From Thermoguttaceae bacterium (GTDB taxonomy: Bacteria; Planctomycetota; Planctomycetia; Pirellulales; Thermoguttaceae): a stretch of 64,000 nucleotides of DNA. Made by a program: the position numbers and the translations under genes. This document shows positions 27,820-38,000 of the stretch, one piece after another; position 1 is the stretch's first letter, and each line of letters begins with the position of its first letter. The stretch is from the NCBI GenBank assembly GCA_017937685.1, contig JAGBDD010000049.1, positions 33,040-97,039 of the forward strand, given 5' to 3'. The notes below the pieces were generated by a model. That model was not told where the DNA came from, searched no databases, and was given only the letters and a program-made list of their open reading frames with translations.

Positions 27820-29709
27820 ATGACTCCGCCCTCCGCCGACGTTCGCTCGACCGCCCGACTCGCCGCTTTCCGTCGCCTCCGCGAAACGCCTTGGCGATAC
27901 GTCTTTTCGATTACCGGCGGCGGTTCGGCGTTTTTATCCGATTATTTGTCGCTCCCCGGCGCGTCGCGTTCCTTTTTGGAGGCGACGATCCCGTATTCGC
28001 CGGAAGCGACGAACGCGTTTTTGGGTCGCCGCCCCGAGAATTACTCGTCCGAACGAACGGCGCGACTTTTGGCCGGAGCGGCGTTGCGTCGAGCGCGAAC
28101 CTTGGCCGACGCGGAACGAGCGAACACCCGCGCCGTCTCCGAATTTGAAACAAGCGACAAAAACAATAAAATCAAAGGCGTCGTTTCTAACGCCGCTTCG
28201 TTTTTAAAAACAGAAACGCAAAACGCGACGCTCGCAACTTCCGCCGCTAAAAGCAGCGTCGGAAATCAAAAAATCAAAGCAAACGTCGAAAGCGCGAAAA
28301 ACCGAAACGTCGACAAACGCCCGCAAGGAACCGAAAACTTCGATCTTTCCGCGTTTTCTCTCGTCGGCGTCGGCGCGACGGCGTCGCTCGTTTCCGACCG
28401 TCCGAAACGGGGCGAACACAGGATTTTTTGCGCGGTCGAGACGCTTTTCGAAACGTTTTCCGCGACGTTGACGCTCGACAAAGGCGCCCGCGACCGCGCC
28501 GCCGAAGAACGCCTCGCCGCCGACTTTATTTTGACCGTTTTGCTTTTCGCCGCCGAAAACGCCGTCGACCGAGCCGCCGCGCTCGGAATCGGCGACGACG
28601 CCGACGATTCTGAACGCTCAACCGACCTCGACGCCGTTAATTCCGGCGATCTTCCCCGACTTAACGCTCCAACGATTGCAAACGCGGCGGAAACGCGACT
28701 TAACCAAGCGCGCGCCGTCTTGCCCGACGCACAAACCGCAAACGCCGCCGAAACGCAACTTAACGCGCCGCTTCCGTCGCTTTCCCCGACCGCTTGGCGC
28801 GAGTTTTCCGCCCCGATTCCACCGTCGGACTTGTTGCCGCTCGGGCCCGGCGACGTCGCGTCGATTTCTTGGGCGACGCTCGACGCGGTCGGCTCGGCGT
28901 TCCTCTTCGACCTCGACTCGACGGCGTTTCCGCGCCCGTTTCCAAAAGTCGCCGCGCTCCGCTTCGACGCCGGAAAAGTCGCCGCCGTCCGTTTCGCGCC
29001 GACGACGCAAACGGAAGAACAAACGGAAGAACAAACGGAAGAACAAACGGAAGAACAAACGGAAGAACAAACGGAAGAACAAACGGAAGAACAAACGGAA
29101 GAACAAACGGAAGAATCGCAAGACTTAACGCCGCCGATTGCAAACGTTTCCGACGATTGCGACGCCGCGCCGCTCCCTATTGAAACGCTTTACCCCGGCT
29201 CGTTCAATCCGCCGCATCGAGCGCACCGTCGCGTCGCCGAATTAGCCGCCGAGAAGACCGGCGCTCCGGTCGCGTTCGAGCTTTCCGTTCGCAACGTCGA
29301 CAAGCCGTCGCTCGACGCGCTCGAAATTTCGCGACGTCTTGAAGCGCTCCGTCAAGCGGCGCCGAACGTTCCGATTTGGACGACGAACGCGCCGCGCTTC
29401 GTCGAAAAAGCGGCGCTCTTTCCCGGCTCGACGTTCGCGCTCGGAACCGATTCGGTCGTTCGACTCGGCGACGCAAAATACGAGAACGGCTCGACTTCGC
29501 GCCGCGACGCGGTCTTAGAACGCTTAACGGAACTGGGCGCTCGCTTTCTCGTCTTTACGCGCAAAATCGACGGAGTCGTCCGAGCGCCGGAGTCGCTTCC
29601 GCTCCCGGAACGTTTGCGCGCCCTCTGCGATTTCGTCCCGCCGGAAGAATTTTTAGACGACGTCTCGTCAACCGCGCTCCGCCGAGAAGCGCAAACGCGG
29701 AAAATCTAA
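27820..29709 (+). CDS. Fusion: CinA C-terminal-like domain + NadD-type nucleotidyltransferase
   Basis: A 629-residue two-domain protein. The N-terminal part (residues ~20-235) resembles the CinA/PncC amidase domain: ITGGGSAFLSDYLSLPGAS, IPYSPEATNAFLGRRPE and LVGVGATASLVSDRPKRGEHRIF. The usual SCTGG is changed to TGGGS, so activity is uncertain. After a low-complexity region with a TEEQ tandem repeat (residues ~398-432) comes a cytidylyltransferase-type domain. It has LYPGSFNPPHRAHRRVAEL (~457; the HxGH-like nucleotide loop reads HRAH), FALGTDSVVRL, and DVSSTALRREA, equivalent to ISSTxIR. By family knowledge, CinA-type enzymes deamidate NMN and NadD-type enzymes adenylylate the product, so a two-step NAD-salvage protein is plausible. 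A 7-bp hairpin overlaps the stop. It stands alone. Confidence 0.8.
   Translation: MTPPSADVRSTARLAAFRRLRETPWRYVFSITGGGSAFLSDYLSLPGASRSFLEATIPYSPEATNAFLGRRPENYSSERTARLLAGAALRRARTLADAERANTRAVSEFETSDKNNKIKGVVSNAASFLKTETQNATLATSAAKSSVGNQKIKANVESAKNRNVDKRPQGTENFDLSAFSLVGVGATASLVSDRPKRGEHRIFCAVETLFETFSATLTLDKGARDRAAEERLAADFILTVLLFAAENAVDRAAALGIGDDADDSERSTDLDAVNSGDLPRLNAPTIANAAETRLNQARAVLPDAQTANAAETQLNAPLPSLSPTAWREFSAPIPPSDLLPLGPGDVASISWATLDAVGSAFLFDLDSTAFPRPFPKVAALRFDAGKVAAVRFAPTTQTEEQTEEQTEEQTEEQTEEQTEEQTEEQTEEQTEESQDLTPPIANVSDDCDAAPLPIETLYPGSFNPPHRAHRRVAELAAEKTGAPVAFELSVRNVDKPSLDALEISRRLEALRQAAPNVPIWTTNAPRFVEKAALFPGSTFALGTDSVVRLGDAKYENGSTSRRDAVLERLTELGARFLVFTRKIDGVVRAPESLPLPERLRALCDFVPPEEFLDDVSSTALRREAQTRKI
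29011..29115 (+). repeat. 12-bp tandem repeat encoding (TEEQ)n
   Basis: ACGGAAGAACAA is repeated eight times without error from 29011 to 29106, with a ninth partial copy (9 bp) to 29115. The unit is a multiple of three, so copy-number change keeps the frame. It encodes an acidic linker between the two domains of the fusion protein. Perfect identity, even at third positions, indicates recent expansion. Confidence 0.95.
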
Positions 29710-29727
29710 CGACGTCGCGTCGTTTTT
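29708..29727 (+). terminator. Weak hairpin at the end of the fusion gene
   Basis: AACGACG (29708-29714), a 3-nt loop, CGTCGTT (29718-29724) and TTT form a 7-bp stem overlapping the stop, with a short T tract. Confidence 0.4.
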
Positions 29728-30133
29728 GACGTTTGACGCCGTCGAACACGGCTTGTCCAAAGCCAACAAGTCTCGTTTAAGTCGTTATTCCGCATTGTTT
29801 ATCGCAATTCAACGTCGATTTACGCGACTCGTCTCGCTAACGCAAGCGCTTTCGCTCGTTAAAAAGTCGACGCCGGCGATTCGACGCGTTCTTTCGGCGA
29901 CTTCCGAATTTTCCAAAGTCGCCCCAAAATTTCTCTCGGCTTTACGCGCGGCGCAAGCGGCGCGTTGACCGAGTTTACCTCGCGCCGTCGAGCGTTTCGC
30001 TTTTTTATTTTTTACGTCGCCAACGTTCGACGTCGGCGCCGTTTCTTACGCTTGTCGTTTCCTACGTCGTCTTGCAACGCACGCGACAAACGCTTTTAAC
30101 GCGCCGGTTTCCACGCCGCGCTAATGTTTAATC
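29728..30133. other. Convergent intergenic region, nothing convincing
   Basis: About 400 nt between two convergent genes. A possible 80-codon frame from a TTG (29726-29968) is Arg/Lys/Ser-rich, has no ribosome-binding site and resembles no family, so I do not call it. No RNA gene is evident. Confidence 0.4.
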
Positions 30134-31105
30134 TTATTTCCAACGTTTCCAAACCGCCGCCCACCTCTCGCACAGACGCCGCTTGCGACGTTTCCCGGAA
30201 ACGCCCAAAGCCTCGTCTCCTCGCTCCGACGCTTCCAAGAAACGTTCTTCCGGCTTGCTCGCAACGTCGGCTTCGCCGTTTGGCGAAAGACGCGACTCGG
30301 TAGGTTTTTCCAGCGTTTCTTTTAGACAAGCCAAGTCTTTCCGAACCGCCGTCTCGACTTCTTCCTCCCAACGTTCCCGCCCCGCTTCCTCGCGGTCGGC
30401 GGGCCCGTCCAAGCCCTTCCACTCCCCGAAGTCTTCATCAAATAAACTCGGGCTCTCGTCTCGTTCTTCAAACCCGAAGTCTTCATTCGGCAAGTCCAAG
30501 TCGTCGCGCCAGTCGTCGAAAGACTCCATACCTACTACAATCCCTCGTTCCCATTGCTTAACTTTCTTCCACTTCGACTCCGCTTCGGCATAAAGTTCCC
30601 GAATTTCTCGCTTAAGCTCAACATTTTTAAGCTCGCGCGTCAACGTCTCGCTAACGCGATTGAGAGCGGCCAAACAACGCGCCGATTCCAAGAACTTCCC
30701 CTCTCTAAACCGCTCGCCAATCAACGAACGCGCCGCGCCGATATACTCGCTGTAAAGCCGACGCGAGAGAGCTTCGCCGTCGTTTCCCGCGCGATAATTT
30801 TCATTGTCGACGCAAGCCGCGCGCTTGAAAGAGACGACGCCCATTTGGTCAACGCAACCGCGCCTCCAACGCTTAACGTTTTGCTTCGCCTCGTAAAGCT
30901 CGTCTTGCCGCCCAGAAACGCCCAACGCTTGCTCGACCGCTTTCAATTTTTCTTCGTTAAAATACCCGTTCGCGGCCGCTACAAAAATCAAAAATTGATA
31001 AAATTCCACGTAAAACAACCGCCAATTCGCTCTTACTTCCTCGTCGTCTCCTTCAAACAAGCGACAAGCAAGGTTGTTCAAGCTATTGTTCTGCAACGTT
31101 TCCAT
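30134..31105 (-). CDS. Hypothetical acidic helical protein, possibly TerB-like at the N-terminus
   Basis: A 323-residue soluble protein that I do not recognise. Residues 20-140 are helical (WRLFYVEFYQFLIFVAAANGYFNEEKLKAVEQALG), with an acidic loop NGYFNEEK reminiscent of TerB-type metal-binding helices; this is a weak inference. The middle is predicted coiled helix (TRELKNVELKREIRELYAEAESKWKKVKQWERG). The C-terminal 120 residues are strongly charged and low in complexity, ending in a basic KRRKRRLCERWAAVWKRWK. No signal peptide is present. The ATG at 31105 has GGGAG about 9 nt upstream. Downstream of the HzsA-related genes in the same direction, but separated by 404 nt and a terminator, so it is likely an independent unit. 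Confidence 0.6.
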   Translation of the reverse strand: METLQNNSLNNLACRLFEGDDEEVRANWRLFYVEFYQFLIFVAAANGYFNEEKLKAVEQALGVSGRQDELYEAKQNVKRWRRGCVDQMGVVSFKRAACVDNENYRAGNDGEALSRRLYSEYIGAARSLIGERFREGKFLESARCLAALNRVSETLTRELKNVELKREIRELYAEAESKWKKVKQWERGIVVGMESFDDWRDDLDLPNEDFGFEERDESPSLFDEDFGEWKGLDGPADREEAGRERWEEEVETAVRKDLACLKETLEKPTESRLSPNGEADVASKPEERFLEASERGDEALGVSGKRRKRRLCERWAAVWKRWK

Positions 31106-31395
31106 TTCAAATTTCTCCCGCGGTTGTTTTCAAGAGACGCGCGACGTCGGCGCCGCCGCGCTTTCGCCTTCGCTCTCTTTAACCAGTCTTTTCCGGCGCG
31201 CTCGCTTCCCAAACGAACGCCCTACAAAATGTATGCGCTTCGTTTGCAAAAACGACGCTCCCCAGCTAAAATCGTTAAAAATCGATAAATTCTCACGACG
31301 ATTTTAACGATAATAACGATCGCGCGCCCTTTTTTAGCGTTTACGCCTTCTACTTACGCCGCCTCGTTTAAAAAACGCGCGTTGCAACGCAAAAA
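31106..31395. other. AT-rich gap upstream of the hypothetical gene
   Basis: The region between the hypothetical gene's start and the terminator of the first HzsA-related gene is AT-rich, with TTTTAACGATAATAACG around 31301-31317. I cannot place a promoter with good spacing and see no gene. Confidence 0.35.
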
Positions 31396-31440
31396 AACGG
31401 TCGCCCGACGACGTTTTGCAAACGCCGCCGAACGACCGTT
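31391..31440 (-). terminator. Terminator of HzsA-related gene copy 1
   Basis: On the minus strand, AACGGTCG (complement of 31433-31440) pairs with CGACCGTT (complement of 31396-31403). The inside can extend the stem with G-U pairs, and seven T residues (complement of 31391-31397) follow. The same structure with small changes lies behind copy 2. Confidence 0.68.
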
Positions 31441-31509
31441 CAAAGAAAGCCGAAGTCGCGTCAAAGGCCGGGTTTCGCCGAGTCTTTGAAAACGACAATT
31501 ATCGCGCCG

Positions 31510-34500
31510 TTATTCCGTCGCGACCGGTTTCGGCTCCGACGCTTCCGCCGATTTCTTCGGCTCCGGCTTGTACCAAAGCGAACGCCAGTACTTTTCGTCG
31601 AGTTCGTAAGGGTCGTAACTCGCGCTCGGGTCGACGTCGACCGGCAGAACGCCGTATCGGATCATTTCGCGGAGGTAAGCCCAACGCGGAACGAACTGTT
31701 GCGGGCAGTCCGGGCCGTTGTTCGGGCTCGGAATCAGCATTTCGGGGCGGTTGTCCTCCTCCAAAATGTAACGGCGACCGCGCTCGATTCCGGCTAAAAT
31801 CGTTCGGTAATCGGCGTCGTCTTTGTCGGTAAAGACCGGTTTGCCCGACTTCGCCTCGCAGACGCCGAGACCGCCCGCCGCCTTCGACAACGGCGCTCTA
31901 ACCGCCTTAGAAAGCTCGGGATACGACAGGTCGAAAATTTCCAAACGACTGAAACGCCCGTTCGATTGCGACAGGTCGTGCGGCAGGAACATATCCTTCG
32001 CCGTCTTCGGGTTGCGCGGCGAATAGTTGTCGCTGTAAATGTCGTAAATACCGAATCTTTTCTTCGTATCGAGCGGCGTATGACACCCGTCGCAGCGGCG
32101 CGAAATCGCCTCTTGCATCGCGGCGGTCTCCGGCCAATTTTTCTCGTTGCGCACCGGCAGGTTGGCCATATAGTAACCGACGCCGCCGCTCGCCTCCGCC
32201 GCGTAAGTTCCGGTATAGTTGGCGCCTGCGTCGATCCAATATTTGATAATCTTGCGCTCCGCCTCCGGCATTTCGACGCCGTAATGCTTTTCGTCGATTA
32301 GCTTTAAGAGTCGACTCGAACCGGAGCCGATCTCATACGGGCCGAAGTTGCTCATCGCGCGGTTGCGGTTGTCGCCGAAAAGTTGGCGCCAAGACATATG
32401 CGCGTAACCGATCGTGTAAATCGGCGACCAGTGTCCCGAAACGTTGAAACCGCCTTCCTCGCGGTCGGGGTTATGACACTCGAGGCAGTGTTTGTCCAAA
32501 ATCGGTTGAATATCGCGCGTAAAACTGAAAACGCCCGGGACGCCCTCGATCGGCTCGATTTCGACCGGCGGTTTCTTCATCATTTCCATCAGACGGTTCT
32601 TTTCGTCCGACGCGGCGGTCTCGACGCGCTCCTCGTGACAGCCGACGCAACTCAAATTCTCGCCGGGCATTACCGACGTGAACGAGTGCATCCGCTTGAC
32701 GCAGCGGCCTTCGGCGTCCATCGCCAAGAAGAAAATCGGACGGTTCGCCGGAACGTGGAAGTAGGCCGAGCCGTCCTCCGACACCGGAACGCGTCCCAAG
32801 AGCCGCTCGAGCGTGAACGTGCCGTAAATGCTCATCATCTCCGTGCCGCCGGTGTAGTGAATCGGCTTCGGAAGCGTTTCGTAAATAAGGAGTTCCTTAA
32901 TTGTTCCCGGCTTGACGTCTTGCATCTTGCGACCGATGTAAACGTTCAAGAGGGCGATCGTTCCCTCGGCTTGCGTCGGGTCGGTCGCGTCCGGCGCGAT
33001 AGGCTCCCGGGCGCGCGGAGCGAGCGGGCGCGGTTCGCCGACGTAAAACCCTTGGTCGATCAGCTCTTGCGGCAGTTGGTAAAGAGTCGTTTCCCGACCG
33101 CGTTCGTCGAGGAGTTTGATTTGCGTTCGCGCCGCCGTCATGAACTTCGTTTCGTCGAACGCCCAAGGGTCGCTGTGATTATTGTTACGCGAAATTATTT
33201 CGAGACCGCGCGGATCGTCCGGGCCGTAAACCGGGTCGATTAAGGCGATAGGGCCGTAATGCTCGGTAATGCCGTGTCCCGGCGAATAGGTGCAAACGAT
33301 TTTGTTCGAATCCGGAACCGACTTCGGCGCGAGGATAACCGTCCCCGGCTTTTGGTTCCCGTACAGGATTTGTTGACGCGTCCCGTCTTGGTTCATCGTC
33401 CAAAGATGGTGGTAGTCGACTTGACTGCGGTCGACGTACTCCCAACGCATGTAGGCGATTTGGCCGTTCGCGAGAACCCAAGGCGTGTTGTCCTGCTCGA
33501 CGTTGCAGGAAAGTTCGCGTATCGTCCCGTCCGGCAAGCGTTTATAGAGCGTCCCGACGTGCGTCAGCCAACAGCCGACGTAACGCTTGGCCCGCGTCGA
33601 GCAGAAAACGATCGAATCGTCCGGAAGCCAAGTCGGCTCGTAATCGTCCCAACCGGGCGGCGCGAAGTCGCGAGCGTTCCCGAGCTGCGCCGCCGACATA
33701 CGGAACTCGTCCGACGTCGACGGTTCGACGCCTTCGGGAAGTTTCAACGGTTCGTCCGTCTCTTCGCCGGTGATACGCGTAAGTCCCGTGCCATCGGAGT
33801 TTATAACATAAAGACTGTAGTGTTTTTTCCCCGCCGGGAGATAGGAAAAGAGAATGCGCTTTCCGTCGTAATGGACTTGCGGGTCGCGGAAGTTTCCTTG
33901 CGGGTCTTCGATAATCGGGCGCGTTTCCTTCGTAACGACGTTGTAAGCGTAGATACCGCCGCCGGTTCCCAACGGGAACGGATAACGGCAAACGTTGTCG
34001 GCGTAATAGCCGATGTTCGCGTACCAGTGCGAGTCGGTTCCCGGTTTGCGAACGGCGAAGATAATTTCGTCCGGCATTCCGGCTTCGCGGTAACCTTCGA
34101 GCGTCTCTTCGAGGGGCGGCAGGGCCGCTTCCGGATTGACCGACGCGACCAATTCTTCGGCGGTCGGACGACGTTCGAAGACGGCGATTTCGGACGCGCC
34201 CCAGTTCAGCCCGCCTTCGTAACCGTTCAGAAATCGTATTTTAACAGTCGAAACTTCGCGCTTTTCGAACTCGACGAACTGCGGGCCGTCGATCATCTCG
34301 AACGTTCCGGACGCGACCGGCGTTTCGTCGTCGTCGAGGTAAACTTCGTAATCGCGGAAAACCTCCTCCATCATCGCCGACCCGGTGCGCCCGTAATAAA
34401 CGACCGTCGAAACGGCGCGCGGCTCTTCCCAAGTCAGCTCGAAATCGGCTTTCCCCTTCGTTTGGTCGCCGCGCACGCACCAAGCGTTTCCTCGGTCGGA

Positions 34501-34734
34501 ACGCGACAAGGCCTTCGCGACGACGCCGTCGACCGCCGCGAGCGCCGCGTAAGCCCCGTCGTATTCGCTCGACGCCCAGACTTCCGCGTCGAACGCAAGG
34601 TTCCGAAGCGGAACGTTTTGCGTCGAATCCGAACCGTTCGCCGCAAACGTCGACGCAGCGTCGCCGAGTCCGCCGCAAACGCCGAACGCGCCGACGCAGA
34701 AACCGAGCGCCGCCGCCCAAATCGTTCGTTTCAT
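31510..34734 (-). CDS. HzsA-related exported three-heme cytochrome-like protein, copy 1
   Basis: A 1074-residue exported protein. A signal peptide (MKRTIWAAALGFCVGAFGVCG) is followed by an F5/8-type-C-like domain (residues ~45-195; NLAFDAEVWASSEYDGAYAA...YYGRTGS), then TolB/PD40-like propeller segments (RILFSYLPAGKKHYSLYVIN, YEPTWLPDDSIVFCSTRAKR). The C-terminal half carries three CxxCH c-heme motifs: SCVGCHEE (~692), HCLECHNP (~747) and RRCDGCHTP (~880). This plan matches proteins annotated as HzsA-related, after the alpha subunit of hydrazine synthase. No hydrazine synthase beta or gamma subunit is nearby, so hydrazine synthesis is not implied. A role in periplasmic electron transfer or polymer binding is more likely. 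It has its own TATAAT promoter and terminator. Confidence 0.82.
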   Translation of the reverse strand: MKRTIWAAALGFCVGAFGVCGGLGDAASTFAANGSDSTQNVPLRNLAFDAEVWASSEYDGAYAALAAVDGVVAKALSRSDRGNAWCVRGDQTKGKADFELTWEEPRAVSTVVYYGRTGSAMMEEVFRDYEVYLDDDETPVASGTFEMIDGPQFVEFEKREVSTVKIRFLNGYEGGLNWGASEIAVFERRPTAEELVASVNPEAALPPLEETLEGYREAGMPDEIIFAVRKPGTDSHWYANIGYYADNVCRYPFPLGTGGGIYAYNVVTKETRPIIEDPQGNFRDPQVHYDGKRILFSYLPAGKKHYSLYVINSDGTGLTRITGEETDEPLKLPEGVEPSTSDEFRMSAAQLGNARDFAPPGWDDYEPTWLPDDSIVFCSTRAKRYVGCWLTHVGTLYKRLPDGTIRELSCNVEQDNTPWVLANGQIAYMRWEYVDRSQVDYHHLWTMNQDGTRQQILYGNQKPGTVILAPKSVPDSNKIVCTYSPGHGITEHYGPIALIDPVYGPDDPRGLEIISRNNNHSDPWAFDETKFMTAARTQIKLLDERGRETTLYQLPQELIDQGFYVGEPRPLAPRAREPIAPDATDPTQAEGTIALLNVYIGRKMQDVKPGTIKELLIYETLPKPIHYTGGTEMMSIYGTFTLERLLGRVPVSEDGSAYFHVPANRPIFFLAMDAEGRCVKRMHSFTSVMPGENLSCVGCHEERVETAASDEKNRLMEMMKKPPVEIEPIEGVPGVFSFTRDIQPILDKHCLECHNPDREEGGFNVSGHWSPIYTIGYAHMSWRQLFGDNRNRAMSNFGPYEIGSGSSRLLKLIDEKHYGVEMPEAERKIIKYWIDAGANYTGTYAAEASGGVGYYMANLPVRNEKNWPETAAMQEAISRRCDGCHTPLDTKKRFGIYDIYSDNYSPRNPKTAKDMFLPHDLSQSNGRFSRLEIFDLSYPELSKAVRAPLSKAAGGLGVCEAKSGKPVFTDKDDADYRTILAGIERGRRYILEEDNRPEMLIPSPNNGPDCPQQFVPRWAYLREMIRYGVLPVDVDPSASYDPYELDEKYWRSLWYKPEPKKSAEASEPKPVATE

Positions 34735-34821
34735 TTTTTTCTTTCCTTCATCTTAACGAATCCGCGTTCGCCGACTTCGCTTCCGCTCCGCCGCGACGCT
34801 TAAAAAATTTCGACGCCGTCA

Positions 34822-34850
34822 ATTATATCGAACGGCGCCCGACGATTCAA
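34822..34850 (-). promoter_or_regulatory. Promoter of HzsA-related copy 1 (sigma70-like)
   Basis: On the minus strand: -35 TTGAAT (34845-34850), 17 bp, -10 TATAAT (34822-34827), giving a leader of about 80 nt. The remaining gap to the neighbouring copy (34851-34954) contains no gene. Confidence 0.72.
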
Positions 34851-34954
34851 GCGCCGAACGCTCAAAAGCGGCAAAAAGTCGAAAAAACGCCGCGAAATTC
34901 CGCGTTTTATCCCCGTTTCGCCGCGCTCCGCCTAAACGTTCGCGACGCCGCCCC

Positions 34955-35006
34955 AAAAAGAACGGTCACCCGACGACGTTTCGCAAACGCCGCCGAACGA
35001 CCGTTC
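34955..35006 (-). terminator. Terminator of HzsA-related gene copy 2
   Basis: On the minus strand GAACGGTC pairs with GACCGTTC around a G-U-rich inner stem (34960-35006), followed by TTTTT (complement of 34955-34959). Homologous to the terminator behind copy 1. Confidence 0.62.
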
Positions 35007-35074
35007 GAGTAAAGCAGAAGTCGCGTCAAAGGCCGGTTTTCGCCGAACCTTTGAAAACGCAAATTATCGCGCCG

Positions 35075-38000
35075 TTATTCCGTCGCGACCGGTTTCGGCT
35101 CCGTTCCTTTCTTTGTTTCCGGTTTATACCAAAGAGAACGCCAATATTTCTCGTCGAGTTCGTAAGGATCGTAACTCGCGCTCGGGTCGGCGTCGACAGG
35201 AAGGATTCCGTATCGGATCATTTCGCGGAGGTAAGCCCAACGCGGAACGAACTTTTGCGGGCAGTCCGGGCCGTTGTTCGGACTTGGAACGATCATTTCG
35301 GGGCGGTTGTCCTCCTCCAAAATGTAACGCCGACCGCGCTCGATTCCGGCCAAAATCGTTCGGTAATCGGGGTCGTCTTTGCCGGTAAAAACGGGTTTGC
35401 CGGACTTCGCCTCGCAGACGCCGAGACCGCCCGCGGCTTTCGTCAACGGCGCTCTAACCGCTTTCGAGAGTTCGGGATACGACAGGTCGAAAATTTCCAA
35501 GCGGCTAAAACGACCGTGCGCTTGCGACAAGTCGTGCGGAATAAACATATCGGTCGCGTCGTCCGGGTTGCGATACGAGTAGTAATCGCGGAAAAGATCG
35601 TAGACGCCGAACCCCTTTTTCGGTTCGAGCGGCGTGTGGCAACCGTCGCAACGGCGCGAAATCGCCTCTTGCATCGCGGCGGTTTCCGGCCAATCTTTCT
35701 CGTTGCGAACCGGTTGATTCAACATATAATAGCCGATCGCCCCGGCGGCCGACGCGGCGTAAGTTCCGGCGTAGTTTGCGCCCGCGTCAATCCAACAGCG
35801 AACGACGTCGCGCTCCGTTTTCGACAATTCGACGCCGCCGTGTTTCTCGTCGATAAGTTTCAAGAGCCGACTCGAACCGGAGCCGATCTCGTAAGGGCCG
35901 AAGTTGCTCTTCGCGCGGTTGCGGTTGTCGCCGAGGAGTTTGCGCCAATTCAAGTGCGCGTAACTAATCGTGTACATCGGCGACCAGTGCCCCGAAACGT
36001 TGAAACCGCCCTCCTCGCGATCCGGGTTATGACACTCGAGGCAGTGTTTGTCCAAAACCGGCTGAATATCGCGCGTAAAACTAAAGACCTCCGGAACGCC
36101 CTCGATCGGTTCGATTTTCGACGGCGGATTCTTCATTATTTCCATCAGACGGTTCTTTTCGTCCGACGCGGCGGTCTCGACGCGCTCCTCGTGGCAACCG
36201 ACGCAACTCAAATTCTCGCCGGGCATTACCGACGTGAACGAATGCATCCGCTTAACGCAGCGACCTTGCGCGTCCATCGCCAAGAAGAAAATCGGACGGT
36301 TCGCCGGGACGCGGAAATACGCCGAGCCGTCCTCCGAAACCGGGACGCGTCCCAAGCACCGTTCGATCGTGAACGTGCCGCGCATACTCGTCATTTCCGT
36401 GCCGCCGCTGTAATGCACCGGCTTCGGAAGCGTTTCGTAAATATGGAGTTCCGTAATCGTTCCCGGCTTGACGTCTTGCATTTTACGCCCGACGTAAACG
36501 TTCAGAAGGGCGATCGTTCCTTCCTCTTGCGTCGGGTCGGTCGCGTCGGGTGAGAGCGGCTCTCGTTCGCGCGGAGCGAGCGGACGCGGTTCGCCGACGT
36601 AAAACCCTTGCTCGATCAGCTCTTGCGGCAGTTGGTAAAGGGGCGTTTCCCGACCGCGTTCGTCGAGGAGTTTGATTTGCGTTCGCGACGCCGTCATAAA
36701 CTTCGTTTCGTCGAACGCCCAAGGATCGCTGTGATTGTTGTTGCGCGAAATTATTTTCAAACCGCGCGGATCGTCCGGGCCGTAACTCGGATCGATTAAG
36801 GCGATAGGCCCGTAATGTTCCTTGATTCCGTGTCCCGGCGAGTAGGTGCAAACGATTTTGTTCGAGTCCGGAACCGACTTCGGCGCGAGGATAACGGCGC
36901 CCGGTTTTTGGTTCCCGTACAAGATTTGTTGACGCGTCCCGTCTTGGTTCATCGTCCAAAGATGGTGATAGTCGAGCTGGCTGCGGTCGACGTACTCCCA
37001 ACGCATGTAAGCGATTTGCCCGTTCGAAAGAACCCAAGGCGTGTTGTCCTGCTCGACGTTGCAAGACAGCTCGCGTATCGTCCCGTCCGGCAAGCGTTTA
37101 TAAATCGTTCCGACGTGCGTTACCCAACAGCCGACGTAACGCTTGGCGCGGGTCGAGCAGAAGACGATCGAATCGTCCGGAAGCCAAGTCGGTTCGTAAT
37201 CGTCCCAACCCGGCGGCGCGAAGTCGCGAGCGTTCCCAAGATGCGCGGCGGAAGAGCGAAACTCCGTCGACGTCGACGGTTCGACGCCTTCAGGCAACTC
37301 AAGCGGCTTGTCCGTCTCTTCGCCGGTGAGGCGCGTAAGTCCCGTGCCGTCCGCGTTTATAACATAAAGACTGTAGTGTTTTTTTCCCGCCGGAAGGTAA
37401 GAAAAGAGGATGCGCTTCCCGTCGTAATGGACTTGCGGGTCGCGGAAGTTCCCTTGCGGGTCTTCGATAATCGTCCGCGTTTCCTTCGTAACGACGTTGT
37501 AAGCGTAAATCCCGCCGCCGCTTCCCATTGGGAACGGCAAACGGCAAACGTTGTCGGCGTAATAACCGATATTCGCGTACCAATGCCCGTCGAAACTGGG
37601 TTTGCGGACGGCGAAAACGATTTCGTCCGGCATTCCGGCGGCGCGGAAACCTTCGAGCGTCTCTTCAAGGGGCGGTCGCGCCGCTTCCGGATTGACCGCC
37701 GCGGCCAATTCCTCCGGCGTCGGGCGACGTTCGAAGACGGCGATTTCGGACGCGCCCCAATGGAGCCCGCCTTCGTAACCGTTTAAAAATCTAATCTTAA
37801 CGCTCGAAACTTCGCGCTTTTCAAACTCGACGAACTGCGGGCCGTGAATCATTTCGAACGTTCCGGACGCGACCGGCGTTTCGTCGTCGTCGAGCCAAAT
37901 TTCGTAATCGCGAAAGACCTCGTTCAACATCGCCGCCCCGGTGCGCCCGTAATAAACGACCGTCGAAACGGCGCGCGGCTCGTCCCAAGTCAACTCGAAG

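Noticed and set aside
28618..29121. A frame rich in FFRLFFRLFF repeats
   Set aside because: Antisense reading of the 12-bp TEEQ repeat; an artefact and not a membrane protein.
29726..29968. Possible 80-residue basic protein from a TTG start
   Set aside because: No ribosome-binding site, no family resemblance, starts in the terminator region of the preceding gene.
33259..34803. A 514-codon frame opposite HzsA-related copy 1
   Set aside because: Antisense shadow with biased Arg/Val composition. The same kind of frame appears opposite copy 2 (35051-36553), as expected from the duplicated gene.
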